In this document: positions 48,923 through 55,317 of the stretch, piece after piece
Position numbering within the stretch: position 1 is the first letter of the stretch
How the letters are laid out: every line of letters starts with the position of its first letter
Source of the DNA: Mycobacterium sp.
GTDB lineage: Bacteria; Actinomycetota; Actinomycetes; Mycobacteriales; Mycobacteriaceae
Reading direction: 5' to 3'
NCBI GenBank assembly: GCA_023264735.1
Contig: JAHFVD010000049.1
Coordinates: 1-55,317 of the forward strand
DNA length: 55,317 bases
Program-made: the position numbers and the translations under genes
Notes under the pieces: generated by a model
Databases searched by the model: none
What the model was told of the DNA's origin: nothing
Seen by the model: only the letters and a program-made list of their open reading frames with translations

Positions 48923-48940
48923 CAGTAACGGCAGTGACCG
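48923..48940 (-). promoter_or_regulatory. Adjacent 9-bp imperfect direct repeats upstream of proX
   Basis: On the plus strand CAGTAACGG is followed directly by CAGTGACCG (7 of 9 identical), 33-50 bp before the proX ATG. Tandem half-sites of this kind suit an OmpR-type response regulator such as MtrA, which controls osmolyte uptake in corynebacteria. The assignment is speculative. Confidence 0.25.
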
Positions 48941-49003
48941 TCACCCGCCCAGGTTTAAACCCCGGTTGTTTCCTTATCGCCCAGAAGGGGCAAAGATAGT
49001 CTG

Positions 49004-49372
49004 ATGAGCAGTGAAGTTCCGGGCCCGCCCTACGATCCGACACTTCCGGTTCCGCCGGCGCCGCCGCCGGAGCCGCCCGCAGCCAGCCCGGCCCCGTCGG
49101 TGTCCGAGGTCAAGTTCACCCGTGCCGCGGCACTGTGGTCTGCGGTGATCGCCGGGTTCTTGGTCCTGACGATCCTGCTGATATTCATCGCCCAGAACAC
49201 CGAATCGACGTCGTTCGCATTCTTCGGCTGGCGCTGGTCACTGCCGTTGGGGGTGGCGATCCTCATGGCTGCCGTGTGCGGCGGCCTGGTGACCGTGCTG
49301 GCCGGGGCGGCGCGCATCTTCCAACTCCGTCGCGCGGCAAAGAAGAATCTCAAAGCCGCACGGGGCAACTAG
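49004..49372 (+). CDS. LapA-domain membrane protein (Rv3760-like)
   Basis: The product has 122 aa. A proline-rich N-terminal tail (about 1-38) precedes two helices, WSAVIAGFLVLTILLIFIAQNT and LPLGVAILMAAVCGGLVTVLAGAARIF. A basic C-terminal end follows. The IAQNTESTSFAFFGWRWSLPLGVAIL stretch is the LapA/DUF1049 signature. In E. coli the relatives help lipopolysaccharide assembly; in mycobacteria the role is unknown. It is divergent from proX and overlaps the next gene's stop by 4 bp. Confidence 0.85.
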   Translation: MSSEVPGPPYDPTLPVPPAPPPEPPAASPAPSVSEVKFTRAAALWSAVIAGFLVLTILLIFIAQNTESTSFAFFGWRWSLPLGVAILMAAVCGGLVTVLAGAARIFQLRRAAKKNLKAARGN

Positions 49373-50394
49373 CTCAGCGTCTCCAGGCCGCGACTGATCA
49401 GGACTGCTACCGCCTGCCCGGCTCGGTCGCCGCCCTCGGGACGCTCGGATGCCATCCGCAGGCGGAAATCGATGCCCGCCGCGATGATCGCCAGCTTGAA
49501 ATACCCCAGCGCCATCTGAAAATCCCAGTGAACCAAAGGATGTCCGGACGCCATGGCGTAGCGGTGCGCCAGCTCCTCGGCCGAGGGCATCTGCGGTGCG
49601 GTCCAGGCCGTCTCCTCGTTGAGGATCAGATTAAGTGCCGGATCGCGGTGCACGCACATCAACGCCGCATCCGAGAGCGGGTCGCCGAGTGTGGACATCT
49701 CCCAATCCAGCACGGCGCGAACAACGGTCGGATCATCAGCGTCGAGGATGGTGTTGTCGATCCGGTAATCGCCGTGCACGATCGAGGTGCGGCTCTGCTC
49801 GGGCACCGTGTCGGCCAGCTTGGCGTGCAGCCGCTCGACGTCGCTGTCGCGCGGGTCGTCGGGCAGCCGAACGTGCTGCCACTGCGAACCCCAGCGCCGC
49901 ACCTGCCGTTCGAGATAGCCGCTGGGCTTGCCGAAGTCGCTTAAGCCCACGGCGTCGGGGTCGACCTCATGCAGGTCGACGAGCACCCGGATCAAGCTGT
50001 CGACGCATGCGCTGACCACGTCCGGTCCACCGAGGGCGTCCAGTTCGACCCGGCTGCGAACCACGTTGCCCGCCACGTATTCGACCATCTGGAACGGTGC
50101 CCCCAGCACGGAGTCGTCGTCACGCATCGTGACCGCGGGCGCCACCGGTACCGGGCTGCCCGCCAGTGCGGCCACCACGCGGTATTCGCGGCCCATGTCG
50201 TGGGCGGACGGGGTGAGGCCGTGCAGCGGCGGGCGGCGCAGCACCCACTTGGAGACATCGTCGAACACCAAGTACGTCAGGTTGGAACGGCCGCCGGAGA
50301 TGAACTGCCCCCGTAGCTCGCCGGTGCGCGGGATGCCCACTTCCCGCAGGTGCCGGTCCAGTGCCGCCAGGTCGAGCCCGTCCAGTGAAGTCAC
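49369..50394 (-). CDS. Aminoglycoside phosphotransferase-fold kinase (ACAD10/11 N-terminal-like)
   Basis: The product has 341 aa. The N-lobe has ISGGRSNLTYLVFDD and WVLRRPP. The catalytic loop is SIVHGDYRIDNTI and the metal motif is VLDWEMSTLGDPLSDAALM. These match the kinase family fused to acyl-CoA dehydrogenase in ACAD10/11, where it phosphorylates 4-hydroxyacyl groups. The M. tuberculosis homologue Rv3761c is labelled FadE36, though it has the kinase and not the dehydrogenase domain. A separate acyl-CoA dehydrogenase is encoded at 52111-53271. Confidence 0.9.
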   Translation of the reverse strand: MTSLDGLDLAALDRHLREVGIPRTGELRGQFISGGRSNLTYLVFDDVSKWVLRRPPLHGLTPSAHDMGREYRVVAALAGSPVPVAPAVTMRDDDSVLGAPFQMVEYVAGNVVRSRVELDALGGPDVVSACVDSLIRVLVDLHEVDPDAVGLSDFGKPSGYLERQVRRWGSQWQHVRLPDDPRDSDVERLHAKLADTVPEQSRTSIVHGDYRIDNTILDADDPTVVRAVLDWEMSTLGDPLSDAALMCVHRDPALNLILNEETAWTAPQMPSAEELAHRYAMASGHPLVHWDFQMALGYFKLAIIAAGIDFRLRMASERPEGGDRAGQAVAVLISRGLETLS

Positions 50395-50407
50395 CAGCTA
50401 TGTATAG

Positions 50408-51016
50408 CTAATAGCGTTGATTCCGCGGTAGGAGGTCCCAGACATGCTCGGTGCTGTTGACCGCCGCCACGGTGCCGAACCCGTTGCGGGCATACAGCAG
50501 GCGGGTGATCGACACGTAGTCGATCGGGAATGACAGCAGCCGTTTGGTGCCCAGCAGTTCGTGCAGGATCACGTTGATCACCCCACCGTGGCTGAACACG
50601 GCCACCGTGTCGTCGTGTTCGGCGGCGGCGACGATATCGGACAGCGCCGCGCCCACCCGGCCGCGGAACTCGTCCTCGTCGACGCTGCTGGGCAGCCTGC
50701 CCTCGGCCATCCGCGCCCACTCCTCGGGCCGTTCGGTGCGCACCTGTTCGATGGGCACGTAATGGGACAGGCCGCGGTCGTACTCGGCGAGCCGATCGTC
50801 GATGTCGAGGATCAGCTCGCGGGCCTGCGCGACGGGTTCGGCGGTCTGGATCGCGCGCCGCTGCGGGCTGCTGACCAGCCGGGTGATCGGGAATCGGGCC
50901 AGCGCGTCGGGCAGGCGCCCGGCCTGCTGCCAGCCTTCCCCGGACAGTTCGGGATCGGCCCCTTCGCCGGCCTCGGTCCGGTGCGGCAACGCATGCCTGA
51001 CAAGCAGCAACTGCAT
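50408..51016 (-). CDS. Histidine phosphatase family protein
   Basis: The product has 202 aa. The phosphohistidine motif is LLLVRHALPHRTE, followed by LVSSPQRRAIQTAEPVAQ and the second catalytic His in AVFSHGGVINVILHEL. It belongs to the phosphoglycerate-mutase-like superfamily; the substrate is unknown. ATG 51016 begins the conserved motif. It lies 13 bp upstream of the kinase gene on the same strand, so the two may be co-expressed. Confidence 0.88.
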   Translation of the reverse strand: MQLLLVRHALPHRTEAGEGADPELSGEGWQQAGRLPDALARFPITRLVSSPQRRAIQTAEPVAQARELILDIDDRLAEYDRGLSHYVPIEQVRTERPEEWARMAEGRLPSSVDEDEFRGRVGAALSDIVAAAEHDDTVAVFSHGGVINVILHELLGTKRLLSFPIDYVSITRLLYARNGFGTVAAVNSTEHVWDLLPRNQRY

Positions 51017-51065
51017 GAGTGAGATGGCCCTTTCTCCTACTGACGCCCGTGCAACGATAAAGCCC

Positions 51066-52121
51066 ATGCGCGCCTTCGTCTGTCCGGTGTGCCGCAACTT
51101 CGTTCCCTTCGAGGGCAGCACGTGTCAGTCGTGCGGCACCCCGGTGGGCCTGCATCTGCCGAGTAGGTCGATGGTGGCGCTGAGCGACGGGGCGGCGACG
51201 GTCGACGGTGTCCGGTGGATGCGGTGCACCCAGTCCGGGCCGCTGGAGTGCAACTGGCTGGCATCGGAGTCCGCCGGTGTCGCGGCCCGTGGGCGGTGCC
51301 TGGCCCATTCGCTGATCCGGCGCGAACCCGATCCCGACGACACGATCGCCAGAGAGAAGATGCTGCCGGCCACCCTGGCGTTGCGCCGGCTGGTCTACCA
51401 GCTCGACGAACTCGGTCTGCCGGTCGACCCGTACTGGCAGCGCGACGGCGGCCTGGCCTTCGACCTGCTGTCGAGCTACAGCACCAGCGAGCGCATCACG
51501 ATCGGGCACGCGAACGGGGTGATCACCATCGATCTGGTGGAATCCCTTGATGCATACCGGGAATCACTGCGGGTTCAGCTGGGCGAGCCCTACCGCACCA
51601 TGCTGGGTCACTTCCGCCACGAGGCCGGCCACTACTACCAGAACATCCTCGTCGAAACCGGCGCGGGCGCGCAGCGTTACCTGGCGCGCTGCCGCGAATT
51701 GTTCGGCGACGAGCGGGCCAGCTACGCCGACGCCCTGACTCGGCACTACGAATTCGGTGCACCGGCCGACTGGCGGTCATCGTTCATCTCGGAGTACGCC
51801 ACCATGCATCCGTGGGAGGACTTCGCCGAGTGCTTCGCGCACTACCTGCACATCATCGACACCATCGACACCAGCCGGGAGGCGGGCATGGTGTTGCATG
51901 CCGACCGGGTGCGTTTCGCCGCGCCGCGCGATGTCGTCCCACTGGAGTCCTACGCCGAGGCACCGATCGACCAGCTGCTCGACGACTGGAAGTGGATCTC
52001 GCTGTTCTTCAACCGGGTCAACACCGCCATGGGCAAGGGCCCGCTGTACCCGTTCGAGATCAGTCAGCCGGTGGCCGACAAGCTGGGCTTCGTGCACACC
52101 GTACTGCGGGCTAACGCTTGA
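51066..52121 (+). CDS. Zinc-ribbon metallopeptidase (putative zinc-binding peptidase, Mx type)
   Basis: The product has 351 aa. The N terminus is a zinc ribbon (CPVCRNFVPFEGSTCQSCG) with two CxxC pairs, and a third pair of cysteines lies in MRCTQSG and LECNWL. The catalytic HExxH-like site is FRHEAGHYYQN, with the downstream acidic ligand in HPWEDFAECFAHYLH. These features fit the family called putative zinc-binding metallopeptidase. There is no signal peptide, so it is cytoplasmic. The substrate is unknown. It is divergent from the histidine phosphatase gene and its last 11 bp overlap the convergent fadE gene. Confidence 0.87.
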   Translation: MRAFVCPVCRNFVPFEGSTCQSCGTPVGLHLPSRSMVALSDGAATVDGVRWMRCTQSGPLECNWLASESAGVAARGRCLAHSLIRREPDPDDTIAREKMLPATLALRRLVYQLDELGLPVDPYWQRDGGLAFDLLSSYSTSERITIGHANGVITIDLVESLDAYRESLRVQLGEPYRTMLGHFRHEAGHYYQNILVETGAGAQRYLARCRELFGDERASYADALTRHYEFGAPADWRSSFISEYATMHPWEDFAECFAHYLHIIDTIDTSREAGMVLHADRVRFAAPRDVVPLESYAEAPIDQLLDDWKWISLFFNRVNTAMGKGPLYPFEISQPVADKLGFVHTVLRANA

Positions 52122-53271
52122 CGGGCGGCGCGTAGGCGGGACGGCCGAGGCCGAGGATCTGCTGGGCGATCATATTGCGGAAGATCTCCAGCGTTCCGCC
52201 GTAAATGCCTACGGGCGAAGCCAATCGGAAGATGTACTCCGCTCCCCCATCGTCGGCCGCCCCCAAGGTAGCGACCGGCAGGCTCGCGGCAGTGCCCAGG
52301 ATGTCCATCAGGTCGGGAGCGGTGTCACGCATCGTCTGGGCGATCAATACGCGCCCGGACATCGCCGGAGCGCTCAACGCGGCCTCCAGACGTGCGGCCG
52401 CGCGCCCCAACCGGTAGGCGACGGAGTCGTCGTCGACCCGTGCGACGGCGGCGACCCCGTCGACCGCCTCGGCCGTCAACAGGATGTGTTCGGTCATCGT
52501 GGCCAGCTTCTCCAGCCCCTCGGCATTGCGCTCGACGGTGCCGTGTTCGGAGTTGAGGGCATCACGTAAGACCGCCCAGCCGCCGTTGACGTCGCCGATG
52601 CGGTACTTGTCGTCGACGCGGACATCGCTGTAGTACGTGATGTTGGTGCGGTCCCCGTCGACTGTCCGAATCCCTTGAACTTCGACGCCGTCGGAGTCCA
52701 TCGGCACCAGGAACATCGTGAGGTTCTTGTGTTTGGGCGCTTCGGGATCGGAGTTCGTGATCAGGAAGACGTACTGGGCGTTGTGGGCGTTCGAGGTGAA
52801 CATCTTGGCGCCGTTAATGATCCACGCTTCGCCGTCGCGCACCGCCCGCGTCTTGACGGTTGCCACGTCCGACCCGCCCTCGGGTTCGGTGTAGCCCAGG
52901 CACAACCGGGTGCGGCCGGCGAGCACCGACGGCATGATCTCGGCGAGCAGGTCCGCGTCGGCGAACTTGACCAGTGTCCTGGCCACCATCATGGTGGTCG
53001 GCCAGTGGAACCACGGTGCGTGCGCACGCCCGATCTCCAGATCGAAGATCCTGCGCTGAACCGCGCTGAAGCCGCCGTCGGCTTCACCGTTGAAGTCCTT
53101 GGCCAGATAGCCGAGGTCGCCCAGCGCCAGATGCAGGCCCTCGTGGAAGTTCTCGCCAGTCGCCCGGTCGTGCGCAAGGACGTCCTCGGTCACCAGACGG
53201 TCCAGATCCTCCCGAACCTGGCGCTGGAATTCCTCGTCCTCGGCTGACAACTCGACCCGGGAGAAATCCAT
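52111..53271 (-). CDS. Acyl-CoA dehydrogenase (FadE family)
   Basis: The product has 386 aa. FAD- and substrate-binding motifs include CLGYTEPEGGSDVATVKTRAV, GEAWIINGAKMFTSNAHNAQYVFLI and the C-terminal GGTLEIFRNMIAQQILGLGRP. The position of the usual catalytic Glu near IYGGTLEIFRN reads Gly/Thr, so the base may come from another helix. This is common in mycobacterial FadE subunits of alpha2beta2 type. It ends beta-oxidation step one on an unknown CoA ester. It follows the CoA-transferase gene by 14 bp. Confidence 0.92.
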   Translation of the reverse strand: MDFSRVELSAEDEEFQRQVREDLDRLVTEDVLAHDRATGENFHEGLHLALGDLGYLAKDFNGEADGGFSAVQRRIFDLEIGRAHAPWFHWPTTMMVARTLVKFADADLLAEIMPSVLAGRTRLCLGYTEPEGGSDVATVKTRAVRDGEAWIINGAKMFTSNAHNAQYVFLITNSDPEAPKHKNLTMFLVPMDSDGVEVQGIRTVDGDRTNITYYSDVRVDDKYRIGDVNGGWAVLRDALNSEHGTVERNAEGLEKLATMTEHILLTAEAVDGVAAVARVDDDSVAYRLGRAAARLEAALSAPAMSGRVLIAQTMRDTAPDLMDILGTAASLPVATLGAADDGGAEYIFRLASPVGIYGGTLEIFRNMIAQQILGLGRPAYAPPVKR

Positions 53272-53285
53272 GACCGTTACAGTAC

Positions 53286-54446
53286 TCAGCGTTGTTGTAA
53301 CTCCGCCAGGATCTCCTCGGTATGCTCGCCCAGCTTCGGAGCGGCCGACCGCGGCGCCCACGGAGTGCCGTGGAAATCGGCCGGCGTGGCGATCATCGGC
53401 AGCGAGCCGCCGTCGTCGGGCACATCGACCAGACCGCCCGCGGCGTGGAACTGCTCGTCACCGAGGACATCTTCCATCGAGTTCACCGGCGACCAGAACA
53501 GCTCGGGCTCGGCGTCGAACGCCTGCGCCCACTCCGCGAGTGTCTTGGTCGCAAAGATCGCGTCGAGCGTCGCGATGAGCTCGCGGGAGTTGATCGCACG
53601 GTCGCGGGCGGTGGTAAACCGGCTGTCGTCCAACCATTCTGGATGGCCCACCGCACGACACAGCGACGGCCAGTGCCGGTCGGCTTCCAGCCCGACGATC
53701 CAGAACCGCTTCCCATCCCCCGCCAGATAGTTGTTCATACACGGGTTGAACATGGTCTCGCGCTGGCCGATCGCGATGGGCCGACCGCTCAGCAGGAACG
53801 TGTTGAGGTCGAAGCTGACGGTGTAGGCGCCCTGGCGGTACAGCGACGTGGTGACCAGCTGGCCCTCGCCGGTGCGGGCGCGCGCAACCAGCGCGGCGTT
53901 GACGGCGGCGGCCAGCGTCATCCCGGTCATGTGGTCGCCCATTCCCCCGCGCTGGAAGGGCGGGCTGTCGCCGGGCCGGGTGAGCAGGTCGGCCACCCCG
54001 GATCGGGCCCAGAACGCCGCGACGTCGTAGGCCGGGCGGTTGGCTTCCGGCCCTTTTTCGCCGTATCCGGTGATCAGGCCGTAAACCAGGCCAGGGTTGA
54101 GCGCGGCCACCTTCGGATAATCCAGGTCGAGCCGAGCGAGCGCGTCGGGCCGCACATTGGTGATGAAAACGTCTGCGCTCGCCAGCAATTGGCGCGCCGT
54201 CGCCAGACCGCCGTCGGTGGTCAGGTCCAGCACGATGCTGCGCTTGGACCGGTTGTCCATCTCGAACGGCGGGTTGCTGCCGTCGTCGAGACCGAGCATC
54301 CGGCCGAACAGGCGGGCGGGGTCGCCGGTAGGCGGTTCGATCTTCACGACGTCGGCGCCCCAGTCCGCCAGGATTCCCCCGGCGGCCGGTCCCGCGACCC
54401 ACACGCCGAGCTCGACAACCCTGATGCCATCCAGCGGTCCGGCCAT
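53286..54446 (-). CDS. CaiB/BaiF family CoA-transferase
   Basis: The product has 386 aa. The N terminus is LDGIRVVELGVWVAGPAAGGILADWGADVVKIE. NRSKRSIVLDL and the catalytic Asp region NVRPDALARLDLDYPKV follow, then GGMGDHMTGMTLAAAVNAAL. The class III CoA-transferase moves CoA between carboxylic acids, often to activate a substrate for beta-oxidation or to racemise branched acyl-CoA. GTG at 54449 just upstream is an alternative start. It pairs with the fadE gene in one operon and is divergent from the kinase at 54534. Confidence 0.93.
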   Translation of the reverse strand: MAGPLDGIRVVELGVWVAGPAAGGILADWGADVVKIEPPTGDPARLFGRMLGLDDGSNPPFEMDNRSKRSIVLDLTTDGGLATARQLLASADVFITNVRPDALARLDLDYPKVAALNPGLVYGLITGYGEKGPEANRPAYDVAAFWARSGVADLLTRPGDSPPFQRGGMGDHMTGMTLAAAVNAALVARARTGEGQLVTTSLYRQGAYTVSFDLNTFLLSGRPIAIGQRETMFNPCMNNYLAGDGKRFWIVGLEADRHWPSLCRAVGHPEWLDDSRFTTARDRAINSRELIATLDAIFATKTLAEWAQAFDAEPELFWSPVNSMEDVLGDEQFHAAGGLVDVPDDGGSLPMIATPADFHGTPWAPRSAAPKLGEHTEEILAELQQR

Positions 54447-54495
54447 CACCGCCCCTTTCGCTCTGTGTCCGCCAAAGGCTAGTGGTTCGGCAGCC

Positions 54496-54512
54496 GGAGA
54501 ATGCTATTCTCC
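54496..54512. promoter_or_regulatory. Perfect palindromic operator between divergent acyl-metabolism genes
   Basis: GGAGAAT (54496-54502), GCT, ATTCTCC (54506-54512) is a perfect 7+3+7 inverted repeat, 21 bp before the kinase ATG and 49 bp before the CoA-transferase start. The form suits a TetR-type repressor acting on both genes. The regulator is not in the window. Confidence 0.55.
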
Positions 54513-54533
54513 AGCGGGAGAGTGAGGAGTTCC

Positions 54534-55317
54534 ATGACGAGAACGGAAAGTCGCGCAAAGCTGGACACCGCGACACTCGGCCGCTGGCTCGACACCCAGG
54601 ACGCCCCCTGCGCCGGCGAAGAACCCGCGGCCGAGATCCTCAAGGGCGGCTCGCAGAACATGCTCTACCGGGTCAACCGCGGTAGTCAGGGCATGGTGCT
54701 GCGGATGCCCGGCCCCCGCGCCGACGAGCGGCGGCGCAGCGAGCTGGTCCGCGAGATCCGCCTGGAACGCGCGCTCAAGGGCACCGATGTGCCGCACGCC
54801 GAGCTGATCGCGGCCGACGAGAGCGGCGAGGTGCTGGGCCAGCCTTTCTATCTGATGAAGGAGGTCGACGGCTGGAGCCCCATGGAGGGCGGCTGGGAGA
54901 CCCCGTTCGACACCGACCTCGACGCCCGCCGCGACCTGGCCTTCCAGCTGATCGAGGGCGCGGCCAAACTCGGCAGGCTGGACTGGAAGGCGCAGGGCCT
55001 GGAGGGGTTCGGCAAGCCCGACAACTTCCACGAACGGCAGGTGGACCGCTGGCTGTCATTCCTGGCGGCGTTCCAGGTGCGCGAGCTACCCGGCCTGGAC
55101 GTCGCATCGGAGTGGTTGCGTAACAACCGGCCCGCGCACTTCACGCCGGGGATCATGCACGGCGACTACCAGTTCGCCAACGTCATGTACGCCCATGGGG
55201 CGCCCGGCCGGCTGGCCGCGATCGTGGACTGGGAGATGACCACGATCGGCGACCCGCTGCTCGACGTCGCGTGGGCCTTGCTCGGCTACGACGGTGAACA
55301 GCCGAAGGACGGCGGGT
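54534..55317 (+). CDS. Aminoglycoside phosphotransferase-fold kinase, 3' end beyond window
   Basis: The frame is open from ATG 54534 to the right edge (261 codons). GAGGAG lies just upstream. The N-lobe shows ILKGGSQNMLYRVNRGSQGMVLRMP; the catalytic loop is GIMHGDYQFANVMYA and the metal motif is AIVDWEMTTIGDPLLDVAW. It is a second member of the family at 49369-50394, again next to acyl-CoA genes. The likely full length is about 340-360 aa. The substrate is unknown; a hydroxyacyl-CoA or hydroxy acid is plausible. Confidence 0.9.
   Translation, partial: MTRTESRAKLDTATLGRWLDTQDAPCAGEEPAAEILKGGSQNMLYRVNRGSQGMVLRMPGPRADERRRSELVREIRLERALKGTDVPHAELIAADESGEVLGQPFYLMKEVDGWSPMEGGWETPFDTDLDARRDLAFQLIEGAAKLGRLDWKAQGLEGFGKPDNFHERQVDRWLSFLAAFQVRELPGLDVASEWLRNNRPAHFTPGIMHGDYQFANVMYAHGAPGRLAAIVDWEMTTIGDPLLDVAWALLGYDGEQPKDGG

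Noticed and set aside
48952..48961. GGTTTAAACC palindrome between proX and the LapA-like gene
   Set aside because: It is a 10-bp AT-centred palindrome that could be part of a -10 region, but there is no further support for a regulator site.

Overview
The window is GC-rich actinobacterial chromosome and almost certainly comes from a Mycobacterium (Mycolicibacterium-type) species. It carries mycobacterial signature genes: irtA/irtB, mmpS/mmpL, an lpqH-family lipoprotein, a wax ester synthase/diacylglycerol acyltransferase, the two-gene NHEJ polymerase/ligase pair, a PecA-like aspartic protease and IdeR iron boxes. The gene order at both ends follows, from memory, the M. tuberculosis Rv3715c-Rv3723 and Rv3752c-Rv3761c blocks. 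The middle is partly conserved (homologues of Rv3730c, Rv3731 and Rv3734c) and partly accessory.

Layout. 1-103: tail of a transposase-like or HTH protein. 197-9959: housekeeping block with recR, ybaB, a peptidoglycan amidase, an SRPBCC protein, a FAD oxidase/fatty-acid methyltransferase pair, a haem-binding secreted protein, dnaX, an aspartate aminotransferase, SRP RNA, tRNA-Ser(GGA) and a membrane protein. 10055-18249: a reductase, a His-rich small exported protein, then three large exported Ser/Ala-rich proteins (CocE-like hydrolase, PE-less aspartic protease, VCBS-repeat protein). 18386-22211: a P450, a PASTA lipoprotein overlapping the NHEJ polymerase gene, and divergent ligC. 22208-35250: the iron region (bfrA, divergent irtA-irtB-mmpS-mmpL with IdeR boxes between), followed on the same strand by gluQ-RS, glnP/glnQ and an amine oxidase. 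35351-38737: a dehalogenase-like hydrolase, tgt and a second P450. 38923-42590: lpqH-like lipoprotein, Tgs-type acyltransferase and small exported proteins, with a beta-propeller gene remnant. 42718-49372: tRNA-Ser(CGA), tadA and its partner, tyrA, a glycolipid-binding-like protein, the proXVWZ osmoprotectant transporter and a LapA-like protein. 49369-55317: phosphotransferase-like kinases, a histidine phosphatase, a zinc metallopeptidase, an acyl-CoA dehydrogenase and a CoA-transferase; the last gene runs off the right edge.

How the genes work together. IrtAB imports carboxymycobactin-type siderophores and reduces their iron. The MmpS/MmpL pair in the same overlapping operon is likely the exporter. 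IdeR boxes in the shared upstream region should repress this operon and activate bfrA when iron is plentiful. GluQ-RS and Tgt, 5 kb apart, point to queuosine-modified tRNA. The right end combines aminoglycoside-phosphotransferase-fold kinases with an acyl-CoA dehydrogenase and a CoA-transferase, a set that resembles the domains of ACAD10/11-type acid catabolism. The strongest candidate for something undescribed is the 11.5-18.2 kb cluster, where an aspartic protease without a PE domain sits between two exported proteins that share a leader motif and have long Ser/Ala linkers. No CRISPR array, prophage or complete insertion sequence was seen.
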